Positions 43,035 through 54,945 of a stretch of DNA of 64,000 bases are shown piece by piece. Both the position numbers and the translations under genes were made by a program. Position 1 is the stretch's first letter. Every line of letters starts with the position of its first letter. The stretch comes from Acanthochromis polyacanthus (lineage: Eukaryota; Chordata; Actinopteri; Pomacentridae), in contig NC_067117.1 in the NCBI RefSeq assembly GCF_021347895.1, positions 30,138,067 through 30,202,066 of the forward strand. The letters run 5' to 3'. The notes beneath the pieces were generated by a model. The model was given only the letters and a program-made list of their open reading frames with translations. It did no database searches and had not been told where the DNA came from.

Positions 43035-46000
43035 GTGAAACATGGTGGTGGCAGCATCATGACGTGAAGCATGGTGGTGGCAGCATCATGATGTGAAGCA
43101 TGGTGGTGGCAGCATCATGATGTGAAGCATGGTGGTGGCAGCGTCATGATGTGAAGCATGGTGGTGGCAGCATCATGATGTGAAGCATGGTGGTGGCAGC
43201 ATCACGATGTGAAGCATGGTGGTGGTAACATCATGATGTGAAGCATGGTGGTGGCAGCATCATGACGTGAGGCATGGTGGTGGTAACATCATGATGTGAG
43301 GCATGGTGGTGGTGGCATCAGGATGTGAGGCGTGGTGGTGGTATCATCATGATGTGAAGCATGGTGGTGGTATCATCATGATGTGAAGCATGTTGGTGGT
43401 AGCATCAGGATGTGAGGCATGGTGGTGGTATCATCATGATGTGAAGCATGGTGGTGGCAGCATCATGACGTGAAGCATGGTGGTGGTATCATCATGATGT
43501 GAAGCATGGTGGTGGCAGCATCATGATGTGAAGCATGGCGGTGGCAGCATCATGAAGTAAAGCATGTTGGTGGAAATACCAGGATGTGAGGCATGGTGGT
43601 GGCAGCATCATGATGTGAGGCATGGTGGTGGTGGCATCAGGATGTGAGGCGTGGTGGTGGTAGCATCAGGATGTGAGGCATGGTGGTGGTATCATCATGA
43701 TGTGAAGCATGGTAGTGGCAGCATCATGATGTGAGGCATGGTGGTGGCAGCATCATGAAGTAAAGCATGGTGGTGGAAATACCAGGATGTGAGGCATGGT
43801 GGTGGCAGCATCATGACGTGAGGCATGGTGGTGGTGGCATCAGGATGTGAGGCATGGTGGTGGCAGCATCATGATGTGAAGCATGGTGGTGGCAGCATCA
43901 TGAAGTGAAGCATGGTGGTGGAAATACCAGGATGTGAGGCATGGTGGTGGCAGCATCATGACGTGAAGCATGGTGGTGGCAGCATCATGATGTGAAGCAT
44001 GGTGGTGGCAGCATCATGAAGTAAAGCATGGTGGTGGCGGCATCATGCCGTGAGGCATGGTGGTGGTGGCATCAGGATGTGAGGCATGGTGGTGGCAGCA
44101 TCATGATGTCAAGCATGGTGGTGGTATCATCATGATGTGAAGCATGGTGGTGGCAGCATCATGATGTGAAGCATGGTGGTGGCAGCATCATGAAGTAAAG
44201 CATGTTGGTGGAAATACCAGGATGTGAGACATGGTGGTGGCAGCATCATGATGTGAGGCATGGTGGTGGTGGCATCAGGATGTGAGGCGTGGTGGTGGTA
44301 TCATCAGGATGTGAAGCATGGTGGTGGTATCATCATGATGTGAAGCATGTTGGTGGTAGCATCAGGATGTGAGGCATGGTGGTGGTATCATCATGATGTG
44401 AAGCATGGTGGTGGCAGCATCATGATGTGAGGCATGGTGGTGGCAGCATCATGAAGTAAAGCATGGTGGTGGAAATACCAAGATGTGAGGCATGGTGGTG
44501 GCAGCATCATGACGTGAGACATGGTGGTGGTGGCATCAGAATGTGAGGCGTGGTGGTGGTAACATCATGATGTGAGGCATGGTGGTGGTGGCATCAGGAT
44601 GTGAGGCGTGGTGGTGGTATCATCAGGATGTGAGGCGTGGTGGTGGTATCATCATGATGTGAAGCATGGTGGTGGTATCATCATGATGTGAAGCATGTTG
44701 GTGGTAGCATCAGGATGTGAGGCATGGTGGTGGTATCATCATGATGTGAAGCATGGTGGTGGCAGCATCATGATGTGAAGCATGGTGGTGGTATCATCAT
44801 GATGTGAAGCATGGTGGTGGCAGCATCATGATGTCAAGCATGGTGGTGGCAGCATCATGAAGTAAAGCATGTTGGTGGAAATACCAGGATGTGAGGCATG
44901 GTGGTGGCAGCATCATGATGTGAGGCATGGTGGTGGTGGCATCAGGATGTGAGGCGTGGTGGTGGTATCATCATGATGTGAAGCATGGTGGTGGTATCAT
45001 CATGATGTGAAGCATGTTGGTGGTAGCATCAGGATGTGAGGCATGGTGGTGGTATCATCATGATGTGAAGCATGGTAGTGGCAGCATCATGATGTGAGGC
45101 ATGGTGGTGCCAGCATCATGAAGTAAAGCATGGTGGTGGAAATACCAGGATGTGAGGCATGGTGGTGGCAGCATCATGACGTGAGGCATGGTGGTGGTGG
45201 CATCAGGATGTGAGGCGTGGTGGTGGTATCATCATGATGTGAAGCATGGTGGTGGCAGCATCATGATGTGAAGCATGGTGGTGGTAGCATCATGAAGTGA
45301 AGCATGGTGGTGGAAATACCAGGATGTGAGGCATGGTGGTGGCAGCATCATGACGTGAAGCATGGTGGTGGCAGCATCATGATGTGAACCATGGTGGTGG
45401 CAGCATCATGAAGTAAAGCATGGTGGTGGCGGCATCATGCCGTGAGGCATGGTGGTGGTGGCATCAGGATGTGAGGCATGGTGGTGGCAGCATCATGATG
45501 TCAAGCATGGTGGTGGTATCATCATGATGTGAAGCATGGTGGTGGCAGCATCATGATGTGAAGCATGGTGGTGGCAGCATCATGAAGTAAAGCATGTTGG
45601 TGGAAATACCAGGATGTGAGGCATGGTGGTGGCAGCATCATGATGTGAGGCATGGTGGTGGTGGCATCAGGATGTGAGGCGTGGTGGTGGTATCATCAGG
45701 GATGTGAAGCATGGTGGTGGTATCATCATGATGTGAAGCATGTTGGTGGTAGCATCAGGATGTGAGGCATGGTGGTGGTATCATCATGATGTGAAGCATG
45801 GTGGTGGCAGCATCATGATGTGAGGCATGGTGGTGGCAGCATCATGAAGTAAAGCATGGTGGTGGAAATACCAAGATGTGAGGCATGGTGGTGGCAGCAT
45901 CATGAGTGAGGCATGGTGGTGGTGGCATCAGGATGTGAGGCATGGTGGTGGCAGCATCATGATGTGAAGCATGGTGGTGGAAATACAGGATGTGAGGCAT

Positions 46001-47070
46001 GGTGGTGGCAGCATCATGACGTGAAGCATGGTGGTGGCAGCATCATGATGTGAAGCATGGTGGTGGCAGCATCATGAAGTAAAGCATGGTGGTGGCGGCA
46101 TCATGCCGTGAGGCATGGTGGTGGTGGCATCAGGATGTGAGGCATGGTGGTGGCAGCATCATGATGTCAAGCATGGTGGTGGTATCATCATGATGTCAAG
46201 CATGGTGGTGGCAGCATCATGATGTCAAGCATGGTGGTGGCAGCATCATGAAGTAAAGCATGTTGGTGGAAATACCAGGATGTGAGGCATGGTGGTGGCA
46301 GCATCATGATGTGAGGCATGGTGGTGGTGGCATCAGGATGTGAGGCGTGGTGGTGGTATCATCAGGATGTGAGGCGTGGTGGTGGTAGCATCAGGATGTG
46401 AGGCATGGTGGTGGTATCATCATGATGTGAAGCATGTTGGTGGTAGCATCAGGATGTGAGGCATGGTGGTGGTATCATCATGATGTGAAGCATGTTGGTG
46501 GTAGCATCAGGATGTGAGGCATGGTGGTGGTATCATCATGATGTGAAGCATGGTGGTGGCAGCATCATGATGTGAAGCATGGTGGTGGCAGCATCATGAA
46601 GTAAAGCATGGTGGTGGCAGCATCATGCCGTGAGGCATGGTGGTGGTGGCATCAGGATGTGAGGCATGGTGGTGGCAGCATCATGATGTGAAGCATGGTG
46701 GTGGAAATACCAAAATGTGAGGCATGGTGGTGGCAGCATCATGACGTGAAGCATGGTGGTGGCAGCATCATGATGTGAAGCATGGTGGTGGCAGCATCAT
46801 GAGGTAAAGCATGGTGGTGGAAATACCAGGATGTGAGGCATGGTGGTGGCAGCATCATGACGTGAGGCATGGTGGGGGTGACATCATGATGTGAGGCGTG
46901 GTGGTGGTATCATCATGATGTGAAGCATGGTGGTGGCAGCATCATGATGTGAAGCATGGTGGTGGCAACATCATGAAGTAAAGCATGGTCGTGGCAGCAT
47001 CATGACATGAGGCATGGTGGTGGCAGCATCATGATGTGAAGCATGGTGGTGGCAGCATCATGCCGTGAAG
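43035..47070 (+). repeat. 4-kb minisatellite of a 29-bp unit
   Basis: About 139 head-to-tail copies of AAGCATGGTGGTGGCAGCAT plus CATGATGTG (29 bp). Variants include GGAAATACCAGGATGTGAG, GGTATCATCATGATGTGAA, TGTTGGTGG, GCGTGG and CATGCCGTGAG types. The unit reads KHGGGSIMM-stop in one frame, matching the conserved Tc1 transposase segment, and Tc1 coding remnants abut both sides. Because 29 is not a multiple of three and every unit has stops, no long protein is encoded. Variant units recur in longer blocks (see findings). Confidence 0.97.
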
Positions 47071-47460
47071 TTTAAAGCAACACAGAAATGATTTAAAGAC
47101 AACAAGGTGAATGTTCTGGAGGTTGAGTCAACTGAGAATACGTGTCTGGACTTGGATAAAGGGTCGTCCCAGTAGCAACCTGACTTGACTTGAGCAATTC
47201 ACAGGATGAAAACTGCAATTTTTGTGAAAGGCATACTTACCAAATACTGACTTGAAGAGGATGAACATTTTATTTTTACTTTTTTTTCATTAATTGACAT
47301 TATTTTGTAAATAAAAAAAACAATCAGTTTTCACTTTGACATGAAACAGTCTTTTTAAGTAATTTTTTTGTCCAAAAAAATTCTAAATATACTGACAATC
47401 ATTCCTGACAGTGGTGGCAGTGGGGTATGCAAGGTCAAGCAGCGTTAGATGTACTGAAGT
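47071..47460 (+). pseudogene. Tc1 transposase remnant right of the minisatellite
   Basis: 47074-47121 reads KATQK-stop-FKDNKVNVLE, the segment after the second catalytic Asp (W changed to stop, TGG to TGA) that precedes the PSQSPDLNP motif. The rest has diverged. AT-rich sequence to about 47460, ending in GGGGTATGCAAGG, resembles a Tc1 3' inverted-repeat region. About 60 codons normally lying between HGGGS and this block are missing, replaced by the minisatellite. Confidence 0.65.
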
Positions 47461-47539
47461 AAGCATTATCTAGTGAGTTTACTGGGCAACAGATGTGAGG
47501 TGCAGAATCAGATCATGAAATTTTCCTCTTTGGAAATAT

Positions 47540-47879
47540 CCATCCATCCATTCTCTATACACCGCTTTATCCTCACTAGGGTCGCGGGGGGTGCTGGAGC
47601 CTATCCCAGCTGACTCGGGTGAAGGCAGGGGACACCCTGGACAGGTCGCCAGTCTGTCGCAGGGCTACAGACAAACAATCACTCTCACATTCCACAAGTA
47701 CGGACAATTTAGAGTAACCAATTAACCTCAGCAGATTTTTGGACTGTGGGAGGAAGCCGGAGTGCCCGGAAAACCCACGCATGCACAGGGAGAACATGCA
47801 ACTCCATGCAGAAAGATCCCAGGTCCACCCGTGATTTGGTGAAAGGCGAAAGTGCTAACCACTACTCCACTGTGCAGCC
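47540..47879 (-). mobile_element. tRNA-derived SINE with 15-bp target duplication
   Basis: CCTCTTTGGAAATAT occurs at 47525-47539 and 47880-47894. On the minus strand the head reads GCACAGTGGAGTAGTGGTTA (box-A-like) with a degraded box-B region. The body carries the widespread fish sequence with TTTGGACTGTGGGAGGAAGC and GCTGGAGCCTATCCCAGCTG (plus strand), and the 3' end is a GGAT tail. The copy appears full length. It is the parent type of the 48-bp stub at 28029-28076. Confidence 0.85.
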
Positions 47880-48612
47880 CCTCTTTGGAAATATATTCTT
47901 TTTATATAATCTTGTTTCTGTTTGCTCAAGTATGTTTTTCTTGAAAACTATAACTATTAAGCAGATAAGTTTAAGCAGCAACATGCAATATTTGTGTGCT
48001 GCATGCAAGTTATGCCAGATTGAATGGGTTGACAATTGCCAGTGGCTATAGAAAGCACAGGCATGGATCTAATGTTTAGGCAACACAAACCTTTTGGTTA
48101 AACTGCTAATTTAGGTAACTGCTGACTTCCTCAGTATTTTTTCAAAGACCACAATCTTTCCCTTACCTTCTCCAAAGCAGTAAATGCCTAAATAGAACAT
48201 AAAACATAATATTGGTTAGTTACTACAAGCAAATGTTGTGGCACAAGAACAGATTATTGTTGTAACCTCAATTAGTACCTGCGATTGCATGCCCCTGCCC
48301 AACCAATCAAGTTAAAGTTTACATCCCTTGTCTGTCCTTGTTCATATACAGTAATATATACAGTGATGTCTTTAAGTGAGCAAGTTTTAGGCAAAATAAA
48401 CAGTGAAATTCCTTGTATGTGTTTACATGTTTGATCAATAAAGCTGATTCTGACAGAACACAGTCACAGCCCTTACAGCAAGACAAATGTTTCAGATATG
48501 CTGCAAAGAAGTTACAAATTCTGCAAAATGTATATTTCATACACATCTTTCAGTCCGAGAGCATAGAACATTAAAAACAATCACCACAGTTTCAAAGTGG
48601 GCAGCCAATGTT

Positions 48613-49255
48613 TAGTCTAGCTTAGCTAGACTTTGTATTCCTGTTATAAGGGATATACGGGAATACGGTCTAGCCCTCCCTCCATTGACACATTTTGACA
48701 GGTTGTCAAGCTCCGAGCAGATCAGACCGAACCAGTCAGAGCACCAGAGGCGGGAGTTAACGATGCGTCATCTTCAGGGCCGAGATTACCCACTAACACC
48801 TGTGCACCTCCCGCATTACAAACGAAATGGCGACCGCAACAGAGCGAGGTTCTCTCGTGCGCTTTCCTCTGTTTTGCACAGGCTGAATGTGTCCTTAAAA
48901 CTGGTCGCCATAACTGTTTTGGACTACTCTCTTCTTTCTTCTTTTAATTCCGGCAGGCTGTACGATAGAATGCGTAATGCTGCCTCCACTGTTGAAAGGG
49001 AGAGCTTAGATTTTCTCAGGACCCCTGTACGGCGAAGGAAGCTGTTAAAACTACAAAATATCATGGCGGAAAGGCAGTTGTTAGGGTCGCTTAGTGATGG
49101 CGTCACACATGCGTTACGCTGATTGGCTCTCTCCAATTCAAGCTGTGATCGGTAGTCCCGCCTCTGGGCTAGATTTGGTTCAATGGAGCAGTTCCAGACT
49201 GACTTTATGTGTATTTGTAATACACAATATAAAGACTGTCTGGTCCCCAGGCAAT
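48613..49255. mobile_element. Short DNA transposon related to 15224-15796
   Basis: CCAATGTT occurs at 48605-48612 and 49256-49263. The left end TAGTCTAGCTTAGCTAGAC matches the 19-bp terminus of 15224-15796 at most positions; the right end is only a weak inverted match. Both elements also share GATTGG..CCAATT, GTGAT and CCCGCCTC blocks near the right end. The interior is GC-richer and contains ATGGCGACCGCAACAGAGCG (MATATERGSLVRF), a frame soon stopped; its source was not recognised. Confidence 0.55.
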
Positions 49256-49559
49256 CCAATGTTAGGACCACTATTTTAGTGACTGACAAATGTGGACTAT
49301 GTTCACAATTGTTCCTTCTCTTTCAGAGTTATGTTGTTGAACCTTGGCCAAAAAATAGTGTGAACAGAACATCATGAAGTTGCTGTAAGTTGACCTTCTG
49401 ACCTTTTGTATTTATTTAAAATGTTATCACTTCTTCATTTTATGCTTTAGAGGAGCTGGCAGTAATGTCGGTATTGTACTGGACTGTCCATAGTGAAGTG
49501 AAAGCTGAGCTGAAAGGCAAAGCTCTCAACTGATCTCTGTTCCAGCAATCATGAGCTTT

Positions 49560-50200
49560 TTGGTAGTGACCGAAGCTAATGAGATTGCGGATAGAACCCA
49601 CTGAACTGAGAGTCTGACATGCAAGAAGGAAGCCCTTTCTTGAGAAATGGCCCCCAAAAAGCCTGATTAAAGTTTGCTGCTGATCACATGGTAAAAGAAG
49701 AGGCCTTCTCAAGGAAATTTATGTGGTCAAATGAAACAAAAAATGAGATAATTGGCCACAACGACCAGATATAGGCTTGGAGGAGAGAAAGTAAGACCTT
49801 TAACCCCAGGAACACCAAGCCGAGCATCAAGCATGGTGGTGGCAGTATCATGCCCTGAGGCTGTTTTGGCTCCAGTGGAACTGGTGTTTTACACAAAGTA
49901 AATGAAATAACGAGAAAGGCGGATTACCTCCACATTTTTCAGGAAAACCTAAACTCATCAGCCAGAAAGTTGGATCCTGGACATAGTTTGGTGAACCGAC
50001 AGGACAATGACCTCACACACACATCAAAAGTGGTAAAGAAACATCTAAATCCGGCTGGAGTTAAGGTTTTAGACTGGTCTCCCCAAAGTCCTGGCTTCAA
50101 CCCCATCAAGATTCTGTGGACTGTGGTGAAGTAACAAGTCTGTGTCAGAAGGCCAACATATTCAGTTCTGTCAAGATGAGTCAAAGATAAACCAGAAGCT
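49560..50200 (+). pseudogene. Sleeping-Beauty-like Tc1 transposase, degenerate
   Basis: Ordered fragments in the plus strand: CKKEALS, FMWSNETKNEIIGHND (first Asp replaced by Asn), PSIKHGGGSIMP, GCFGSSGTGVL, RQDNDLTHTSKVVKKHL (second Asp present), KVLDWSPQSPGFNPIKILW (third catalytic Glu now Lys). Several stops interrupt it. The right end of the element, AAGTGTATGTAAACTGTTG ending at TA 50446-50447, resembles the Sleeping Beauty inverted repeat. The left inverted repeat was not found. Confidence 0.8.
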
Positions 50201-50742
50201 TGTGGATGAAAAGCAGAAGTGCCTAATTGAGATGAACATGCCCAAATGAAGTTTAACCAAATATTAGCTGTGCTGTATGTGCATTTTTGACCCAGCAGAT
50301 ATTTGATATTTCCAGATGATCTATGAAAGAAACTAAATGCATGATTGTTTTTTTATGTGACCAAGACACGCAGGTTTCAATGAACTCAAGACTGGCATGA
50401 TATGCATGGTCTTTACAAGTGTATGTAAACTGTTGTTCTTGACTGTAGATGCCACTGGTGGAAAAGGAGAGTGACAAAGTGGCCAACTATATGAACCAGA
50501 AGTTCAGCTGTTTACAATCAAGGCTTCCCACCTCACAGATCTGTCTTACAGTATGCATTGTGCATCTTTAGTGGGAGCCAACAGTAAGAAAAAGAAAAAA
50601 AAAGAAACCTACAAACCCCTTGCTGCAATTTTAACCATTTCCTTCACAGTATGTAGATGAATGAAACCAGTGACAGGAGAGGAATTCAAGACAAGGTCAC
50701 ATAGAGTTTCCTTTCAGGGGTGTATACAGTGTATTTATACAT

Positions 50743-50744
<2 letters not shown>

Positions 50745-50820
<76 letters not shown>
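50745..50820 (+). repeat. GT microsatellite, 38 perfect repeats
   Basis: An uninterrupted 76-bp GT tract followed by a degenerate purine-pyrimidine tail (GCGCG, GTGTGCGTG, GTGTATGTG) to about 50880. Likely polymorphic in length and able to adopt Z-DNA. Long frames across it are artefacts of the repeat. Confidence 0.97.
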
Positions 50821-50822
<2 letters not shown>

Positions 50823-50889
50823 CCGCGCGTACTTGTGTGCGTGTGTATGTGTGTGCATGTGTGTGAGTACATGCATGTGTGAGCATATA

Positions 50890-51915
50890 TGTGAAACCAA
50901 TTGAGTCTGTGTTTTTGTGGCTTCACTCCTTAACCAGATAAAGAGCTGTTGTGGAGGTTTGGAATGTGTCCACTACTGAGGTTTGCTTTGGGTGTACTTT
51001 GAATGCATTTTGTACACAGCATATTGAAAATAGATGTAAACCAAAAAAAATAAAAATAAAAAATTTAATTGAGAACTGGTAGGAATAAATGAGATCTGTT
51101 GGTTTTAAAGACAAACAATGAACATTAAATCCTAAGAGCTTCAGTAGAAACCAGCTGGACAGCTCATTTTGGTTCTTGTAGTAATACTCGTTCTTGAGTT
51201 GTGAATGGTTGCTTATTTCTGCAGTGGCAATTCATAACTTTTGTCATCTGAAGGCATTTCAGTAAGATAAGACTATCCGAAATTTTCCGAAAAACCAACA
51301 AATCCAACGCTCCCTTATATTTCCTATGGGAAAGCACTTAGCAACTCATTAGTGTTGACACTGTTGGGCATGAGATCTCAAGGCTGTGTTGTAAGTATCT
51401 GATAAATTATGTTGTAGAACGCATTTTGTGTTTAGAGATAACTGTTAAGTTTCCTCTGTAGAGATACTAAACAAATGTTTCACAAGCACAACACAGAAGA
51501 ACCACCAGTCTCGCCAAAACTGTGTTCTTATACAACTAAACTTGATTCTAATATACAGTATGTTTTGAGAGAAACATGTTTTTTGTTTGTAACATATCAC
51601 AAACACATTTTTAATCAGTGTATCTTTTGCACTGATGTTAACAGCTTTACTTGCCCTCCTTTCTAGCCAACCAGCCTTGTATAAAATGGGTTGGGGTCTT
51701 TCATAACACTTCAAACGTGTAGTGAGAGTTGTATTGTAACCGTAGCCATGACATTTTTCCTAATTCTTACCACATAATCTTGGTGCCGAACCCTAACCAA
51801 AATGTCTCAAGAATTTTTTTCTTTCAAAAACTGAACCATAGTTTTTGTTACAAAATTTTCAAAAAAGAATCAGCAACTAAGTGAAAACTGAAAGTCTTAT
51901 AAATCGGGGTTGCGT
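50890..51915. other. Gene-free stretch
   Basis: No coding exon or known element recognised. Confidence 0.4.
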
Positions 51916-51919
51916 TCGG

Positions 51920-52320
51920 ACCAGACTCAGAAGTCTATCTGCATCTAAAGGATAAAAGACACTTCTTTGAAGATGGCAATGTCCACATTAGGGACAGTGA
52001 AGACAGATGGCTTGAGAGACTAGTAAAGGACAAGTACAGCCATCTATGTTAAACCAGAACAGCAACCTCTAAGGAGGGAGTCTACGGCATCACTTCAGAG
52101 TCAGTCTTGAGATACCTTATCTGGCAATTTTACAATATACATTTCAAGGCATGTGAGTCTTGGCTTGTTGATAGACCATTATCTGTTTGGTTTGGAGATG
52201 AGAATATATACCTTGGACTCCCGATAAGTCAGTCCAAACTGGGGAGGCCTCTTGGGAACGAGGTGAAACATCTTCAAGAACAGAAAGAGAAGTCCAACTG
52301 TCATCTAAGCACCTAGGATT
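51920..52320 (+). pseudogene. Penelope-like element C-terminal fragment
   Basis: The plus strand reads YLHLKDKRHFFEDGNVHIRD, then SEDRWLERLVKDKYSHLC and a stop. It resembles the end of the GIY-YIG endonuclease region of fish Penelope-like retroelements (HxFEDxxVxILDxExRWxERxxKE pattern). Downstream, GAACGAGGTGAAACATCTTC is the motif usually found 3' of these elements. The reverse transcriptase is absent. Confidence 0.55.
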
Positions 52321-54846
52321 ATCTGCAACTTTTCTAGTAAGGCAAAACTTGCACTGTATTTGCAATCATACCTGCATCAAATATAGCATAGTTTCTGTAA
52401 CCAACAGGCTAACTTAGCATGGCATTACCAGACAAATGTGCAAATGTGAATAAGTCTGGAACCTCTCGGTTAATCCAACAGGTGCAGACCAAAATTACTA
52501 TGGCCCTAGTGGGACATAAGTACAACCAATCAGAGCAACAAAACTTTCAACAACAGCAGTCTTCTGTGCAGGTAATGTGCCAAACCTGTCCAATATTAGA
52601 TTAACAGTTGTGATTTGTCCAGCATGAGCAAGGTTGAGGGAAAATCTCCCTGAGACGTTTGAACTTAAGCTCTCAGATCCATCTGGTTCCCACACCAAAG
52701 CTACATTATCCTTATTAGCAATAAAAACAACCACAAGTCAGTCACACGCATGCAAGAAAGGCTCATTTTTACTGGCTGTACAGTTAGAAAAGTCTGCTTT
52801 TTGAGAGAAGTCTTAAAAAACTGCAGTAGGAAATATTCCACCCTTTGTAAACACATACATGAACAACTGAATTGTTAAATGCTGTTGGCAGCAGAGTAAA
52901 AGTGACAAGAAAGAGGTCATAAAATCAGCATTCTTGCATTATTTTGATTGGCTGTAACTACACATCTAAGAGCCACACAGGTTATGATAGAGACGGTGAT
53001 TGTGAAACATATCAGGTGATGAAATCAAGTAGTAAAAGCATGACTTCAGTGCACAACTCCATGCAACAAGCTCAGGTTCGAGTCGAAGGTAAATCTGTTG
53101 CTCATCATGATTTATTGCACCAATATACACAGTAAAATGTGTATACAGCATACATATGTAAATACCTACACCTTCTTCTTTACAATCCACCCATTTATTC
53201 AGTTGCTAGATACATTCACCTAATGCTGTAGTCCTGCAACAGATTCAAGCATTATCAAAGTTGTAATGTTCAGTTTTGTTGAAAGGTGTTGATTCAGTTG
53301 TATGGTCCTTTCATATCAATGTGAACTCAGTAACAAAATTGGGGTGGACAAAACAACTTTTTGTCTTTGTGTGCAGGCGCATTTACAGTAAAAATCTTTT
53401 GCAAAACCATCCCCACAAAGTTAGAAGACTACTTTTGTCTACTTTATGTTAAGTGGAAGTAACAGCTGGATAGAAAACAGTCTTGTAGTTGAAAGAGCGC
53501 AAAGTGATATTTGTGTCTGACAAACTGCAGACGAATTTGTTCAAGTAAAACATTTGAAAAACATTATTTTTGTCCTCCAAACGGCCTCTTTTGGAATCCT
53601 AAAATTCGATAAATTTGTACAAAGACTCTTGTCTGGTAACACCAACGGAGAATAAAGGTTCTTCTGATCCTCTTTCATCGTGGTTTAAGATCAAAATCTG
53701 ATATTTCGAGGTGAAGGAGAGGAGACTGGTAGAAAAAAAAATAAGAAGGAAACGAAGGACAGCTGATGCAAAGAAGAGAGAGAGTGAGATAGAATAGAAT
53801 GAAGGAAAACAGGAGGAGGGAGGTAAAAAGAGCGATCAGAGAAGCAGTCCTGCACAAGAAAAGAAAAGAGAAGCAAAGAGGGGCTCCACAAGGCCATGAC
53901 CACAGTCTAAATGTACAACAGATGCTCCTGGTGAGTGTGTGAGAGAGAGAGTTATAGGCTGTTTAGTGGCACGCCACGGCAATGCAAGTTTATCTGCACT
54001 TCGTATCTCTGACACCTCGACTCCTGACTGTTTTCCCCAAAGACCAACATGTCTGGTTAAACACAAGAAACTCAGCGGGTCACAGAGACACAAATGCATG
54101 GAAATCTGGGCAAATTTGTCATGCAGTGTTTTAATTTTTAAACTTGAGCATGATTTAAATTTGGAAGGATGCAGGTTTTAGGTAATTAAACTGAACTCCA
54201 CTGCAGCTTTTGTACAGTTTTTGTTGTTTGTCAGTTACACCCACAAGTGCTCTATATAATATCTGCTCTTGCTTGCTCTCCACCCCTCAGTTCTGCCTAT
54301 CAGAAGATCCAAGAAAGGTTTAAGAACATTTTGAGTCGAGATATGAGAGGCATGCAGCAGTGATAAAAACCTGCACATGGAGGACTGTTGCTGCTGATTT
54401 TTTTTTTTTTTTTACCTACCTGTAGGCTGAACTCAGAGGGGAACTCAGGTCAATGAGATGCTACTGCTGCTCTGAGCTCCCAAATGCTATTGTGTTTCAT
54501 AACAAAACCACAATTTAAAAGTTTTCTTTCAAAAAATATGGATACACCTGACTATTTGGCAAATTCTGTTCAATGAGAAAAGGTTCAACAACATGTTTAA
54601 GGTATAAAAAAGTATCAAAAACAATGCTATATTTGCACTGATATAGAAATTTTATTTGAAAGCTGCATTTATAAAAGATGTGGTTCAAGAGATAACACAA
54701 ATTTTTGCACTTTTTGAGTGCCAAATACAGGAAATAAATAATAAACTATCCATGTATTTTCACTCTAGTGTCCTACTGGTCTTCCCAATTGTTTTTCTCC
54801 ACTCATGATTTATTTAACCTTCAACATTCCAAGCAGTTTCTAGCAT
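52321..54846. other. Gene-free stretch
   Basis: No gene recognised on either strand. A purine-rich segment at 53700-53880 produces chance Leu/Phe/Ser-rich frames on the minus strand. An 18-base T run is near 54396. Confidence 0.4.
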
Positions 54847-54945
54847 TTTTTTGTCCATTTTTTCTTCACTGTGGACTCATTTTTTCACCGTAATATAAAG
54901 TCCTGCACCTCTATGGAAACAGAACAACCATGGTTAGGAGATAGA
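54847..54945 (+). repeat. Dispersed repeat, copy related to 4304-4400
   Basis: Second in-window copy of the unrecognised repeat described at 4304-4400, in the same orientation and with scattered substitutions. The two copies are 50 kb apart, so this is an interspersed family and not a local duplication. Confidence 0.6.

Noticed and set aside
43035..47070. Possible CRISPR-like array
   Set aside because: Units are contiguous 29-bp tandem repeats with no unique spacers, in a vertebrate genome, with a clear Tc1 origin.
48685..49122. 145-codon plus-strand frame as a host gene
   Set aside because: It lies inside the 8-bp-TSD element and shows no recognised domain.
50661..50926. Several frames rich in Val-Cys or His-Thr repeats
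   Set aside because: They are translations of the GT/CA microsatellite.
53675..54099. Leu/Ser/Phe-rich minus-strand frames as a membrane or secreted protein
   Set aside because: They arise from a purine-rich plus-strand stretch; no start context, splice pattern or family match.
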